A program made the position numbers and the translations under genes. Below the pieces are notes generated by a model that worked only from the letters and a program-made list of their open reading frames with translations, was not told the origin of the DNA and made no database searches. Positions 24,422 to 32,465 of a stretch of DNA of 33,683 nucleotides are shown one piece after another. Every line of letters starts with the position of its first letter. The first letter of the stretch is position 1. Source of the stretch: DASWHR01 sp035541035 (GTDB lineage Bacteria; Actinomycetota; AC-67); contig DATLFO010000168.1 of assembly GCA_035541035.1 (NCBI GenBank), positions 1-33,683 of the forward strand. The letters are read 5' to 3'.

Positions 24422-27331
24422 TCATGTGTACTCCACGTGAAGGGTCGCGGCCGCGCCGCGGCCGATGAAGATGTAGTTGGTGGCGGTCTGGTTCGACGAG
24501 AAGCGAAGCTTGAGCTGCGTGGTGCCCGTCTTGCTGATCGCGCCCAGGCCCGCGGACGAGAAGTTCGTCGACGAGGTCGTGCCGCCGGTCCACTTCACGA
24601 TGTTGGAAACGGCACTTTGGGTCGGCGCGGACGACCAGTCGCCGGTCTCGATCGTGCAGGCGCCGAAGCAGCCGTTCTTCACGTCGATCACCAGCGTGTT
24701 GCCGGCCGGGTTGGCCCAGGGATCCCCGGACGTCGAATTGAGCGTCACCGTGATCCACGCACGGGTGATCGTGGCGGTGTCGGGCAGCGAGGCGGTGTTG
24801 AACGACAGCACGGTGCGGTTGTAGAGCGCGTCGCTGCCGCGGCCGATCGCCAGCCCGTAGGTGGACTCGAGCGTGCCGACCGCTGCGCTGCCGCCGCTCG
24901 CGTTCGCCTTTACGTAGCCGTCGTTGGCGTCGTCGTTGCCGAACGTGACGCTGGTGGTGCCGCCGCCGCCGTTGCTGACCGTGACGGTGGTGTCGTCGTC
25001 GGTGCCGACGTTACCGGCCGCGTCCACGGCCTTGGCCATGATGCGATGCGATCCGTTCGGAACCGATCCGGTTGTCCACGTCAGTGCGTACGGCGAGGAG
25101 GTGTCGGTCCCAAGCAGCATGCCGTCCACGTAGAACTCGACCTTGACCACGCCCACGTTGTCGGAGGCGGTCGCGGTGATGTCCACCGCGCCGCTCACCG
25201 TCGCGCCGTTGGCGGGCGCGGTCACGTTCACCGTCGGGGCGGTAGTGTCGGCGGCCTGCTGCGGGTTGCCGATCTTGATGTCGTCGAGCCACGCCTTGCC
25301 CCAGGCTTCGATGCACACGTTCGAGTTCGCCGCGACCTCGAAGGCCAGCGTCACCGTCTGGTTGGCGAACGACGACAGCGACAGGTTCGCGCGCTCGGTC
25401 CAGTTCGAATCGACGTAGTTCGCGTAGGTGACGGCCTGCTGGTCCACGGTCGTGGTGTTGACCTTGACCTTGAACGAGGCGGTCGTCGAGGTGTTGATCA
25501 ACGCCTTCAGATCCAGCTTGCGCCAGTACGACAGCACTGGGTTGTTCGGCAGCGTCACCGAGCGCGACAGCGTCTGGGTCTTGTTGCCGGTCGCGCACGA
25601 CACGCCGCTGGATGCGTACCCGAACGCGCTGTTGCCGGCTGCGTTCGTGTGGTTCTCGGTGGACGAGACGTAGCCGCCGGCGGTCCAGCCGGTGGTGTCG
25701 TAGTAGTCGCCGTTGCCGTCGCGGTTGCTGAAGGTCTCGTCCAGCACCGCGACCGTTTGGCTGACCGTGACCGTCGTGTCGTTGTCGATGCCGACGTTGC
25801 CCTTCGCGTCGTAGGCCTTGGCCATCAGCGCGTGCGAGCCGTTGGATACGCTCGTGGTGTTCCACGGAATCGTCCACGGCCCCGCCGATCCGGCGGGTGT
25901 GCCCGTGCCGATCGACGCGCCGTCCACGAAAAACTCGACCTTGGTCACGCCGAAGTCGTCCGAGGCGGACGCGCTGATCGTGACCGTGCCCGACACCGTC
26001 GAGCCGTTGGTCGGAAACGTGATGTTGACCGTGGGCGGCGTGACGTCCTCGACCCCGCCGGTCACCGTAACCGTCACCTGCTGTGAGGCCGTGCTGTTTC
26101 CGGCCGCATCGTAGGCACGCGCAAGCAGCGTGTGGGTGCCGTTCGCGGCCGCGCTGGTATCCCAGGTCGCGCTCCACGGCGAGGCCGTGTCGGTGGCGAG
26201 CAGCGCGCCGTCCACCAAGAACTCGACCTTGGTCACGCCCACGTTGTCGCTGGCCGAGGCGTTGATCGTGATCACGCCGCTGACCGTGCCGCCCGTCGGC
26301 GAGGTGATCGAGACCGAGGGCGCCTGCGTGTCGCTGTTGTCCAGGCCGAAGAAGCGCGCCGTGAAGTAGGTCGAGCAGATGTTGACGTCCAACATGAACG
26401 CCCCTGCGGTGCCGCACTGGTCGGCCGCCGTGCCGGGATCGACCGGCGTGCCGTGGCCCATCGACGTGATCATGTAAGTCTCGACGACGCCGACGCCGGA
26501 TGCGTTGCGGTAGACCTTGTGCGGATAGCCCTTGACGGTGTCTTCAACGTCGGCGATCTGGTCGGTGCCGTGCACGTTCGTCCACTGCTCCATCGACTCG
26601 GTCGCGTTGACCGGGTGCACCGTCGTGTCGCTCGTTCCGTGCCAGATCGACACCTTCGGGTACGGGCCGGAATACGCCGAGTAGGCGCCGCGTACCAGGT
26701 CGCCCCACTGCGCCGGCGTCTTGTTCACGCCCGGGTTCATGCACGAAAAGCCCTGCGACAGTCCCGTCGCGCACTTGTACGGCACGCCCGCCACGATCGA
26801 GCCGCCCGCGAACACGTCCGGATAGGTTGCCAGCATCACCGCGGCCATCGCGCCGCCCGAGGACAGGCCCGATACGAAGATGCGTGCCGCGTCCGAGCCG
26901 TGGTCGGTCTTCATCTTGTCGGTCATCTGCTTGATCGACAGCGCCTCGCCCGCGCCGCGCGCGTAGTCGCCGGACTCGAACCAGTTGAAGCACGACGACG
27001 AGTTGTTGGACGACTGCTGCTGCGCGAAGACCAGCGCGAACTGCCACGCGTCCGCGTACTTCACCCAGCCCGACTCGTCGTCGTAGGAGGCGGCGGTCTG
27101 TGTGCAGCCGTGCAGCAGCACAACCAGCGGCTTGTTCGACGACAGGCCGGTGGGCACGTACTTGAACATCTTGAGGTTGCCGGGGTTGGTGCCGAAGCTC
27201 GTGACCTCGACCAGCGCCGCGGCCGGAGCGGTGCCCGGCGGCAGCAGCGTGAACAGGATCGCGAGCGCGGCCACCGCCGCCGTTCGCATGCGTCGCCTGC
27301 GGGAAATGCGAAACTCGACGGGTGCCCTCAC
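24422..27331 (-). CDS. Secreted PHB-depolymerase-family esterase with Ig-like and C-terminal binding-type domains
   Basis: A 969-aa exported multidomain hydrolase. A basic n-region (RRRRM) and hydrophobic core ending APAAA form the signal peptide. The catalytic domain (about 40-330) matches the Esterase_phd / PHB depolymerase family: oxyanion motif VLLHGCTQTA, nucleophile elbow GLSSG (Ser157), Asp235 in WHGTSD and His293 in MGHGTP. Three bacterial Ig-like domains follow at about 336-430, 437-535 and 715-805, each with DN(or DF)GVTKVEF-like and VDG motifs. A jelly-roll-like segment sits at about 540-695, and a C-terminal DNRLRE/CBM96-like domain at about 812-969. Such appendages usually bind an insoluble substrate. 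GTG 27331 follows a G-rich site; ATG 27289 is an alternative start. The polymer could be PHA, but some relatives cut other esters. Confidence 0.88.
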   Translation of the reverse strand: MRAPVEFRISRRRRMRTAAVAALAILFTLLPPGTAPAAALVEVTSFGTNPGNLKMFKYVPTGLSSNKPLVVLLHGCTQTAASYDDESGWVKYADAWQFALVFAQQQSSNNSSSCFNWFESGDYARGAGEALSIKQMTDKMKTDHGSDAARIFVSGLSSGGAMAAVMLATYPDVFAGGSIVAGVPYKCATGLSQGFSCMNPGVNKTPAQWGDLVRGAYSAYSGPYPKVSIWHGTSDTTVHPVNATESMEQWTNVHGTDQIADVEDTVKGYPHKVYRNASGVGVVETYMITSMGHGTPVDPGTAADQCGTAGAFMLDVNICSTYFTARFFGLDNSDTQAPSVSITSPTGGTVSGVITINASASDNVGVTKVEFLVDGALLATDTASPWSATWDTSAAANGTHTLLARAYDAAGNSTASQQVTVTVTGGVEDVTPPTVNITFPTNGSTVSGTVTISASASDDFGVTKVEFFVDGASIGTGTPAGSAGPWTIPWNTTSVSNGSHALMAKAYDAKGNVGIDNDTTVTVSQTVAVLDETFSNRDGNGDYYDTTGWTAGGYVSSTENHTNAAGNSAFGYASSGVSCATGNKTQTLSRSVTLPNNPVLSYWRKLDLKALINTSTTASFKVKVNTTTVDQQAVTYANYVDSNWTERANLSLSSFANQTVTLAFEVAANSNVCIEAWGKAWLDDIKIGNPQQAADTTAPTVNVTAPANGATVSGAVDITATASDNVGVVKVEFYVDGMLLGTDTSSPYALTWTTGSVPNGSHRIMAKAVDAAGNVGTDDDTTVTVSNGGGGTTSVTFGNDDANDGYVKANASGGSAAVGTLESTYGLAIGRGSDALYNRTVLSFNTASLPDTATITRAWITVTLNSTSGDPWANPAGNTLVIDVKNGCFGACTIETGDWSSAPTQSAVSNIVKWTGGTTSSTNFSSAGLGAISKTGTTQLKLRFSSNQTATNYIFIGRGAAATLHVEYT

Positions 27332-27470
27332 CTTGACCCCCAGTGCTCCCCAAGGTCCGCCGGCCGGTCGGGGAAGGGCTGGCGCCGGCGGTGTTCCAGA
27401 AGTAAAATATGAATCACCTGTCAGTTTTACTCGCCGGTAATGTAACGCTCGCCGGAAGGGAGAGTCAAGG
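27332..27470. promoter_or_regulatory. Divergent control region between depolymerase and TetR genes
   Basis: These 139 bases must hold promoters for both genes. They include the window's clearest AT-rich patch (27401-27431), bounded by the inverted repeat AGTAAAA (27401-27407) and TTTTACT (27425-27431). Between them, on the minus strand, CTGACAGGTGA (27424-27414) resembles the 11-mer before importer module B. A TetR operator here is likely on general grounds, as TetR genes commonly control a divergent neighbour; the exact site is not proven. Confidence 0.5.
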
Positions 27471-28154
27471 GTGGCATTGGGCCGGGAAGCGGCAAAGGCG
27501 GTCGCGCGGAAAGCCGCGCCGGCCGGGCGCGCCGTCCAAAAGCCCGCCGCGGCCGCCGAGCCCGCCCGCCGGCTGACCAAGGGCGAGCGGACCCGCGCCC
27601 GCCTGGTGGCGGCCGCCGAGCAAGTTTTCGAGCAGGGCAGCTACGACGAGGCCAGCATCGTCGAGATCACCCGCCAGGCCGGGGTCAGCCAAGGGACCTT
27701 CTATCTGTACTTCCCGTCCAAGCTGGAGATCTTCCGCGAGGTCGTCCGGGATCTGAGCCATCAGCTGCGCAGCCACATCGCCCAGACGGTGGAGGGCGCG
27801 GCCACCCGAGCCGAAGTCGAACGCCAAGGCTTCGAAGCGTTCTTCGCCTTCGTGCAGCAGCACCCCGGCCTGTATCGGATCATCCGCCAAGCCGAGTTTG
27901 TGGACCGCGATATCTATCGGTACCACTACGAGCGTCTCGCCGAGGGGTATACCAGAGGCCTGCGCGCCGCCGTCAAAGCCGGGGAGTTCCGCGACGTCGA
28001 CGTCGAAGTCCTCGCCTACGCCCTGATGGGAATGGGCGAGCTGATCGGAGCCCGCTGGCTGCTCTGGGAAGACGAGCCCGGCGGCAAGGTTCCGGCCAAA
28101 GTCGTGGACGCACTCGTGGGGATCGTGCTCGAAGGCGTCAAGAAACCCAACTGA
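27471..28154 (+). CDS. TetR/AcrR-family regulator with Lys/Ala-rich N-terminal extension
   Basis: A 227-aa regulator. The helix-turn-helix domain lies at about residues 36-85 with the classic ASIVEITRQAGVSQGTFYLY and FPSKLEIFREVV. It is preceded by about 34 residues rich in Ala, Lys and Pro (KAVARKAAPAGRAVQKPAAA), which is longer than usual. The C-terminal ligand domain is the expected length but does not identify an inducer. The GTG at 27471 has a GGGAGAG site. It is divergent from the depolymerase gene and is the natural candidate to control it and perhaps the importer operon behind it. Confidence 0.92.
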   Translation: MALGREAAKAVARKAAPAGRAVQKPAAAAEPARRLTKGERTRARLVAAAEQVFEQGSYDEASIVEITRQAGVSQGTFYLYFPSKLEIFREVVRDLSHQLRSHIAQTVEGAATRAEVERQGFEAFFAFVQQHPGLYRIIRQAEFVDRDIYRYHYERLAEGYTRGLRAAVKAGEFRDVDVEVLAYALMGMGELIGARWLLWEDEPGGKVPAKVVDALVGIVLEGVKKPN

Positions 28155-28407
28155 TCTAGTCAGATAATGCGGCGCGTGCATTCAATAATTTGGCTGCGCA
28201 CCAGGGACCGGCTCGGCAGCCCGATGCCGTCCTTGCCGCATTCGCCGAACCGGACGCGCTTGTCGTGACCCAAGACGAGGCGACCTGCGAGCCCTTGCCG
28301 CGCCACGCGTGCGCATCGCCGTTGTCTAGCAGAATCCTTCGCTCCCAGAGGTTGGCGGCGGACGGGTGGACAATGGCACCCACGAGGCGTCGATACGGGG
28401 GAGTCCC
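28155..28407. other. Intergenic stretch with no supported gene
   Basis: 253 bases between the TetR stop and the small membrane protein. It contains one AT-rich patch (TTCAATAATTTGG at about 28180-28192) and short open frames on both strands without ribosome binding sites or family resemblance. No RNA gene, terminator with a T-run, or clear promoter pair was seen. Confidence 0.5.
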
Positions 28408-28863
28408 ATGCTCTACAAAATCTTGCTGTTCGTGCACGTGACCGGCGTGGTGTTCTGGGTCGGGGCCGGCGGAGCGTTCCAGATCATGGCCGAGCGGGTC
28501 GCGAAGATGGATTCTTCGCGGGTCAAGGCGTTCATTCAAACGGGCTCGTTGGTGCCGTCGGCCTACTTCGGGATCCTGACCGCGGTCGTTCTGGTCTCGG
28601 GCGTGTGGATGGTGGTCGATTCAGGCATCGGGTTCGAGCAGCCGTTCGTGGTCGCGGGCGTCGTGGGCCTGATCGCATCGGGTGCGATCGGCGGAGCAGT
28701 GATGGGCAAGACCTCCGCCTCGCTCTACACGCTGGTCGCATCACCGAACTTCGACGAGAAGGTGATGAACGCGGGCGTGGCCAAGATGCGCACGTTCGGC
28801 CGCCTGGATCTGGCGATCATGCTGTTCGTCATCTACATGATGACGGTCAAGCCCGGGACCTAA
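28408..28863 (+). CDS. Small integral membrane protein, DUF2269-like
   Basis: A 151-aa protein with four predicted helices: about residues 3-25 (LYKILLFVHVTGVVFWVGAG), 50-70, 80-102 and 130-148. The first helix, with His and Gly at H-V-T-G-V-V-F-W-V-G-A-G, resembles the DUF2269/CopD-like group of small membrane proteins. The ATG at 28408 has GGGGGAG upstream; an ORF extension to 28366 lacks a site. The function is unknown. It appears to be transcribed alone, followed by a terminator-like hairpin. Confidence 0.8.
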   Translation: MLYKILLFVHVTGVVFWVGAGGAFQIMAERVAKMDSSRVKAFIQTGSLVPSAYFGILTAVVLVSGVWMVVDSGIGFEQPFVVAGVVGLIASGAIGGAVMGKTSASLYTLVASPNFDEKVMNAGVAKMRTFGRLDLAIMLFVIYMMTVKPGT

Positions 28864-28951
28864 GCCGCGGGCCGCACGATTTCGAACTGGGCCATCATCG
28901 CGGTGTCTTCGTGTTCGCCGATGTGACACCCCCTTTGCAGGGCTTGTTTGA

Positions 28952-28974
28952 GGGGCGTTGCCCCCGCTCGTTTT
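28952..28974 (+). terminator. Possible intrinsic terminator after the small membrane protein gene
   Basis: Hairpin GGGGC-GTT-GCCCC (28952-28964) followed six bases later by TTTT. The stem is strong but short and the T-run is weak and displaced, so the call is tentative. It lies about 90 bases after the stop. Confidence 0.4.
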
Positions 28975-29097
28975 CCTTGCTTGTTGGACTCGCTGTCGGT
29001 GTCGTCGGGTTGAATGAGGAACCTTTCGGGTACTCCGATCCATAAGGCGGACGGCACCCCGTCGCGTTCCGCATTTCCCCGCACGCAAGGAGAAACC

Positions 29098-29547
29098 ATG
29101 TCCGAGATCAAGGAGTCGGTTGAAGTCGACGTTCCGGTGAACGTTGCTTACAACCAATGGACGCAATTCGAAGAGTTTCCGCAGTTCATGGAAGGCGTCG
29201 AAGAAGTCAGGCAGCTCTCCGACGACCGGCTGCACTGGAAGGCCGAGATCGCGGGTACCGAGCGTGAATGGGACGCTCGCATCACCGAGCAGGTGCCTGA
29301 CCAGCGGATCGCGTGGGTCAGCGAAGGCGGCGAAGCCAACGCGGGCGTCGTGACGTTCCACAAGATCGACGACAACACCACGCGCGTCATGCTGCAGCTC
29401 GACTACGAACCGCACGGCATGCTCGAGAAGGCCGGCGACATGATGGGCATGGTCAAGCACCGTGCCTCCGGCGACCTGAAGCGCTTCAAGGACTTCATCG
29501 AAGGACGCGGCCGCGAAACCGGCGCGTGGCGCGGCAACATCTCGTAG
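29098..29547 (+). CDS. SRPBCC-family protein (cyclase/dehydrase-like)
   Basis: A 149-aa protein of the START/Bet v 1-like superfamily, close to COG5637-type proteins: IKESVEVDVPVNVAYNQWTQ at the start, then FPQFMEGVEEVRQL, REWDARITEQVPDQRIAWVS and a C-terminal helix SGDLKRFKDFIEGRG. The fold makes a hydrophobic ligand cavity; the ligand is unknown. The ATG at 29098 has AAGGAGA at ideal spacing, better than the upstream in-frame ATG at 29014. It converges on the ABM-domain gene with 32 bases between the stops. Confidence 0.9.
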   Translation: MSEIKESVEVDVPVNVAYNQWTQFEEFPQFMEGVEEVRQLSDDRLHWKAEIAGTEREWDARITEQVPDQRIAWVSEGGEANAGVVTFHKIDDNTTRVMLQLDYEPHGMLEKAGDMMGMVKHRASGDLKRFKDFIEGRGRETGAWRGNIS

Positions 29548-29579
29548 CCTGCCGCTCGCTTCGATGATGCGGCTCGGCG

Positions 29580-29885
29580 CTAGGCGTCGAAGCCGATTGC
29601 GGCGATGGGCGTGGCCAGTGACATGTCGGGGCGGCCGGCGGCCATCGGCATGAACTCGCCCATCGCCGCCATCATCGCGGGCGTCTGCCGGTGCGCGGCG
29701 ACGGCTTGCTCGTCGGCCATCACGGCGAAGAACCAGAACGTATCCCCTTCGCCGCGGTGATACGAGTACACCTCGACTCCCGGCTCGCCCTTTGCGGCCG
29801 CGACCATCTTCGCCAGCACCGGCTCGGCCTCGTCCGCCTTGCCCGGCAGCACCGTGATCTTTCCCACCATCGAAACCTTGCTCAT
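29580..29885 (-). CDS. Antibiotic-biosynthesis-monooxygenase (ABM) domain protein
   Basis: A 101-aa ferredoxin-like-fold protein: VSMVGKITVLPGKADEAEPV, then GVEVYSYHRGEGDTFWFFAVMAD and AVAAHRQTPAM, the usual order in YgiN-like putative quinol monooxygenases and stress-related ABM proteins. The substrate is unknown. The ATG at 29885 is preceded by GAGGAGGA; the longer frame to 29918 was not used. It is the last gene downstream of the FAD-oxidoreductase operon. Confidence 0.87.
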   Translation of the reverse strand: MSKVSMVGKITVLPGKADEAEPVLAKMVAAAKGEPGVEVYSYHRGEGDTFWFFAVMADEQAVAAHRQTPAMMAAMGEFMPMAAGRPDMSLATPIAAIGFDA

Positions 29886-29927
29886 CGCGTCCTCCTCGGA
29901 GTCGTTCGGCGCGCCCACGTTACACGG

Positions 29928-30215
29928 CTAGCCGAGCAGCAGACGCTTCGCGGCGGTGACCGCATCGGGTGAGCCGCCGACGGTGAATCCGCCGGGCTCG
30001 AACGAGAAGGTGAAAAACGGACAGCACCGCGATTCGAGGTCCGCGAGGCGGCGAGCTTCCGCATCGTCTCCCGGCTCGACGCGGATGTGAAGCCCGTCCG
30101 GTCGCATCTCGGCGCCGCGTGATCGCGCGACGAGCGCGCGCCACTCGGCCGCGCGCTCCTTCTGGCCGCTCGCGTCCAGCGAGCAGGCGATCAGCGGCAG
30201 CTCTTTCATCGGCAT
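29928..30215 (-). CDS. Small soluble protein with RCCPF motif, function unknown
   Basis: A 95-aa protein beginning MPMKELPLIACSLDASGQKERAAEW and ending in a beta-rich segment. The feature to note is SRCCPFFTFSFEPGGFTV, a vicinal Cys pair. Small proteins with a CCPF motif occur in several actinobacteria and proteobacteria, sometimes near metal-resistance genes; none is functionally defined to my knowledge. Metal or thiol chemistry is a guess. The ATG at 30215 lies 5 bases after the membrane-protein stop, with a GGGATAGG site; the ATG at 30209 is an alternative. Confidence 0.72.
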   Translation of the reverse strand: MPMKELPLIACSLDASGQKERAAEWRALVARSRGAEMRPDGLHIRVEPGDDAEARRLADLESRCCPFFTFSFEPGGFTVGGSPDAVTAAKRLLLG

Positions 30216-30220
30216 CGAGC

Positions 30221-30616
30221 CTATCCCGCCAAGCGGGGGCGGCGCGCGTGAATACCGGCGAGGCCGAAGGCCGCGGCGCCGGCGATCTCGACGATCACGG
30301 CGAACCACGACAGCGCGTTCACTCCCACGGCTGAGGCGCCCACGAAGGCGTCGCTGAACGCGCTCCACCGCGGAAGCAGATGCACGGCCGCGATGCCGAT
30401 CGCCACCGGCAGCCCGGTCCACGCGGCCGCGGTGGAGCCGCGCCGGTCGCGCACCAAGACCAGCGCGATCGCGATGCCGCCCGCTACGGTCGAGATCGCG
30501 CCGATCATCTTCACCTGCGGCGTGATCACGTCGGCGCCGCGGCGAAGATGATCGGCGGTGTGCAGCGCGAGCCCCGCGGCGTAGAGCCAGGCGGCTGAGC
30601 GAAGACGGCCGTTCAT
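30221..30616 (-). CDS. Small membrane protein, function unknown
   Basis: A 131-aa protein with about four hydrophobic helices (SAAWLYAAGLALHTADHLRRG, then MIGAISTVAGGIAIALVLV, then WTGLPVAIGIAAVHLLP, then ALSWFAVIVEIAGAAAFGLAG). A His-x4-His pattern in the first helix end (HTADH) could be a metal or heme site, but this is weak. The ATG at 30616 overlaps the stop of the FAD oxidoreductase as ATGA, so the two are translationally coupled. No family is recognised. Confidence 0.78.
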   Translation of the reverse strand: MNGRLRSAAWLYAAGLALHTADHLRRGADVITPQVKMIGAISTVAGGIAIALVLVRDRRGSTAAAWTGLPVAIGIAAVHLLPRWSAFSDAFVGASAVGVNALSWFAVIVEIAGAAAFGLAGIHARRPRLAG

Positions 30617-31767
30617 CGCGGGCCTCCGGCGCGGGCGGCGGACGCCGCGACGCACGCGAGCCGCGCCGCCTCGATCGCCGAGGCGAACCCGACCTCGGAC
30701 AGCAGGCCCGGCGCCGCCACCTGATCGCCCGCGACGAAGATGCCCCCGCCACGGTCGATCGCGGGCCGGTCCTGCCAGGTCGTTCCGGGCAGGTCGAGCG
30801 CACCGGTCTTGCCGTCGCTGATATGCGATCGAGACCAGACGGCTCGCTCGCGCCAGCCCGGAAACGACGCGTCGAGCATCGCCTCCAGATGCGCGATGCC
30901 GTCCTCAAGGGGTATGCCCGGCTCGAGGCCGGCTTGGGCCTGCAGCAGCGACACACCCGGGGGAGCGAGGCTCGGGTCGGGCTTCGTGTAGCGCTCGATC
31001 CATCCGGGCCGGTCCAGGTTCCACACCAGGAACGGATCGCCGCGCCGGGACTCGAGCGCGACGTCGAGCAGCGCGCACCGCGCCGACTCCCACCGCAGGG
31101 TCTCGTCGCGCAGCAGATCGCAGGCGGCGTGCAGGCGCGTGGCCACGATGGAGACGGGCTCGACCTGATCGACGCGCACGCCGGTCTCGATGCGCACGCC
31201 GATCGATGTCGCATGACGCGCGAGCACGTCGATCAGCGAACCCCAGCCGCCGTGCACGTACTTGACGTGCCGCGCCGATACGGCGACGCGGCGAAGCTGC
31301 GTCCAGGCGAACGCGGCCGAAAGCCGTCCGGGATCGTGATCGAAGGTGACCACGCCTGCCGCCGCGCACAGCATCGCGGCCGTGCGCTCGTCGGTCTTCG
31401 CCGACAGCCAGGTCCGCAGATCCACGTCGGCCGGAGGCTCGGCCCTGCCGAGTCGCGTCATCGTCGTCACTGCCGCGGCCGGCAGCATCTTGCGCACCAC
31501 GCCGCCGGCGATGAAGCGAAAGCCGCTGAGCGCGGGGCCGGAGTGCGGCGGGGTCAGGTTCCGCTCCGCCAGCCAGCGCCACAGCGGGCCGTCGCCGTAG
31601 ATCACGTGCGGGCCGAAGTTTGCGCGATAGGGAGGGGCGGTCGTGCGCGCTCGTCCGCCGAGGCGGCGCTGCGCTTCCAGCAGTCGGACCGAGGCGCCCT
31701 TCTCGGCCGCGGCGATGGCCGCCACCAGCCCCGTGAGCCCTCCGCCGACGATCGTAATCTCGCTCAT
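30613..31767 (-). CDS. FAD-dependent oxidoreductase (amine oxidase / phytoene desaturase-like)
   Basis: A 384-aa flavoprotein. The N-terminal dinucleotide-binding motif is ITIVGGGLTGLVAAIAAAEKG, followed by LLEAQRRLGGRARTT, the GG motif that follows the Rossmann fold in this family. The C-terminal FAD motif is GGGIFVAGDQVAAPGLLSEV. It is shorter than many carotenoid desaturases but has both FAD-contacting ends. The central substrate region gives no identity. The ATG at 31767 has GGGAGGCGAGG upstream. It is divergent from a TetR gene only 38 bases away and heads a four-gene operon. A longer ORF to 32115 is only antisense to the TetR gene. Confidence 0.88.
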   Translation of the reverse strand: MSEITIVGGGLTGLVAAIAAAEKGASVRLLEAQRRLGGRARTTAPPYRANFGPHVIYGDGPLWRWLAERNLTPPHSGPALSGFRFIAGGVVRKMLPAAAVTTMTRLGRAEPPADVDLRTWLSAKTDERTAAMLCAAAGVVTFDHDPGRLSAAFAWTQLRRVAVSARHVKYVHGGWGSLIDVLARHATSIGVRIETGVRVDQVEPVSIVATRLHAACDLLRDETLRWESARCALLDVALESRRGDPFLVWNLDRPGWIERYTKPDPSLAPPGVSLLQAQAGLEPGIPLEDGIAHLEAMLDASFPGWRERAVWSRSHISDGKTGALDLPGTTWQDRPAIDRGGGIFVAGDQVAAPGLLSEVGFASAIEAARLACVAASAARAGGPR

Positions 31768-31799
31768 CCTCGCCTCCCGTGCCCGTCCTCTGCTAACAT

Positions 31800-31817
31800 A
31801 CATACATGACTGTACGT
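31800..31817. promoter_or_regulatory. Probable TetR operator, overlapping the TetR start codon
   Basis: ACATAC-ATGACT-GTACGT is an inverted repeat with a 6-base spacer and one mismatch (5 of 6 pairs), the layout usual for TetR-family operators. It covers the ATG of the plus-strand TetR gene and lies within the 38-base divergent gap edge, so one bound dimer could block both the regulator and the FAD-oxidoreductase operon. TAACAT (31794-31799) is a possible -10 for the TetR gene. Confidence 0.5.
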
Positions 31818-32465
31818 TTATCGCAGCGTCCGGGCAAGTCGCGGGCCACGCAGACGGAGCGGCGCGCACGCAGCCGCACCGCGCTGCTCGAGGCCGCAGC
31901 GCGCGGCCTGTCCCGCTACGGCTACGGGAACCTGGTCCTGGAAGAGGTCGCCCGCGAAGCCGGATACACGCGCGGCGCGCTCTACCACCAGTTCGCCGAC
32001 AAGGAGGACCTGGCGATGGCCGTGCTTCGCTGGGTGGACGAGACCTGGCGCGACGAGGTCGGCAAGCAAGTCGAAGGCGAAACCGATCCGCTGGCGATTC
32101 TGACCACGCTCGCACGCGGCCACGCGATCTTTTGTCGCCGCGACATCGCCCGTGTCGCGAACGCGCTGCGCATGGAGTTCAGTGGCCGCGACCATCCCGT
32201 CGGCCGCGAGGTCGAGCGCGTGTCGCAGACGCTGATCAAGCGCGTGATGAAGCTGATCGACGCAGGCCGCCGGCAAGGGTCGATCCCACCCGGTCCGCCG
32301 TCACGCGCCGTCGCGCACGCGTTGGTCGGCGCGCTGGAAGGCGCCGTGATCGAACTGGCCGGCCATGCGCCCCACGACGAGAAGCTTGCGGTGCGCGCCG
32401 CGCTCGGCGTGCTCGGCCTGAATCCGGCCGTCCACGAAACCGCCATGAAAGGACGGCCGCGATGA
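31806..32465 (+). CDS. TetR/AcrR-family regulator, probably leaderless
   Basis: A 219-aa regulator with the helix-turn-helix at about residues 25-75: ALLEAAARGLSRYGYGNLVL, then VAREAGYTRGALYHQFADKEDL. The C-terminal domain resembles the TetR_C (AcrR-like) group. No ribosome binding site precedes the ATG at 31806, and a -10-like TAACAT ends seven bases upstream, which suggests a leaderless mRNA. It is divergent from the FAD-oxidoreductase operon and coupled by ATGA to the molybdopterin gene downstream. Confidence 0.93.
   Translation: MTVRLSQRPGKSRATQTERRARSRTALLEAAARGLSRYGYGNLVLEEVAREAGYTRGALYHQFADKEDLAMAVLRWVDETWRDEVGKQVEGETDPLAILTTLARGHAIFCRRDIARVANALRMEFSGRDHPVGREVERVSQTLIKRVMKLIDAGRRQGSIPPGPPSRAVAHALVGALEGAVIELAGHAPHDEKLAVRAALGVLGLNPAVHETAMKGRPR

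Noticed and set aside
28156..28539. 127-codon minus-strand frame over the intergenic region
   Set aside because: It runs into the membrane-protein gene, has no ribosome binding site and no family resemblance.
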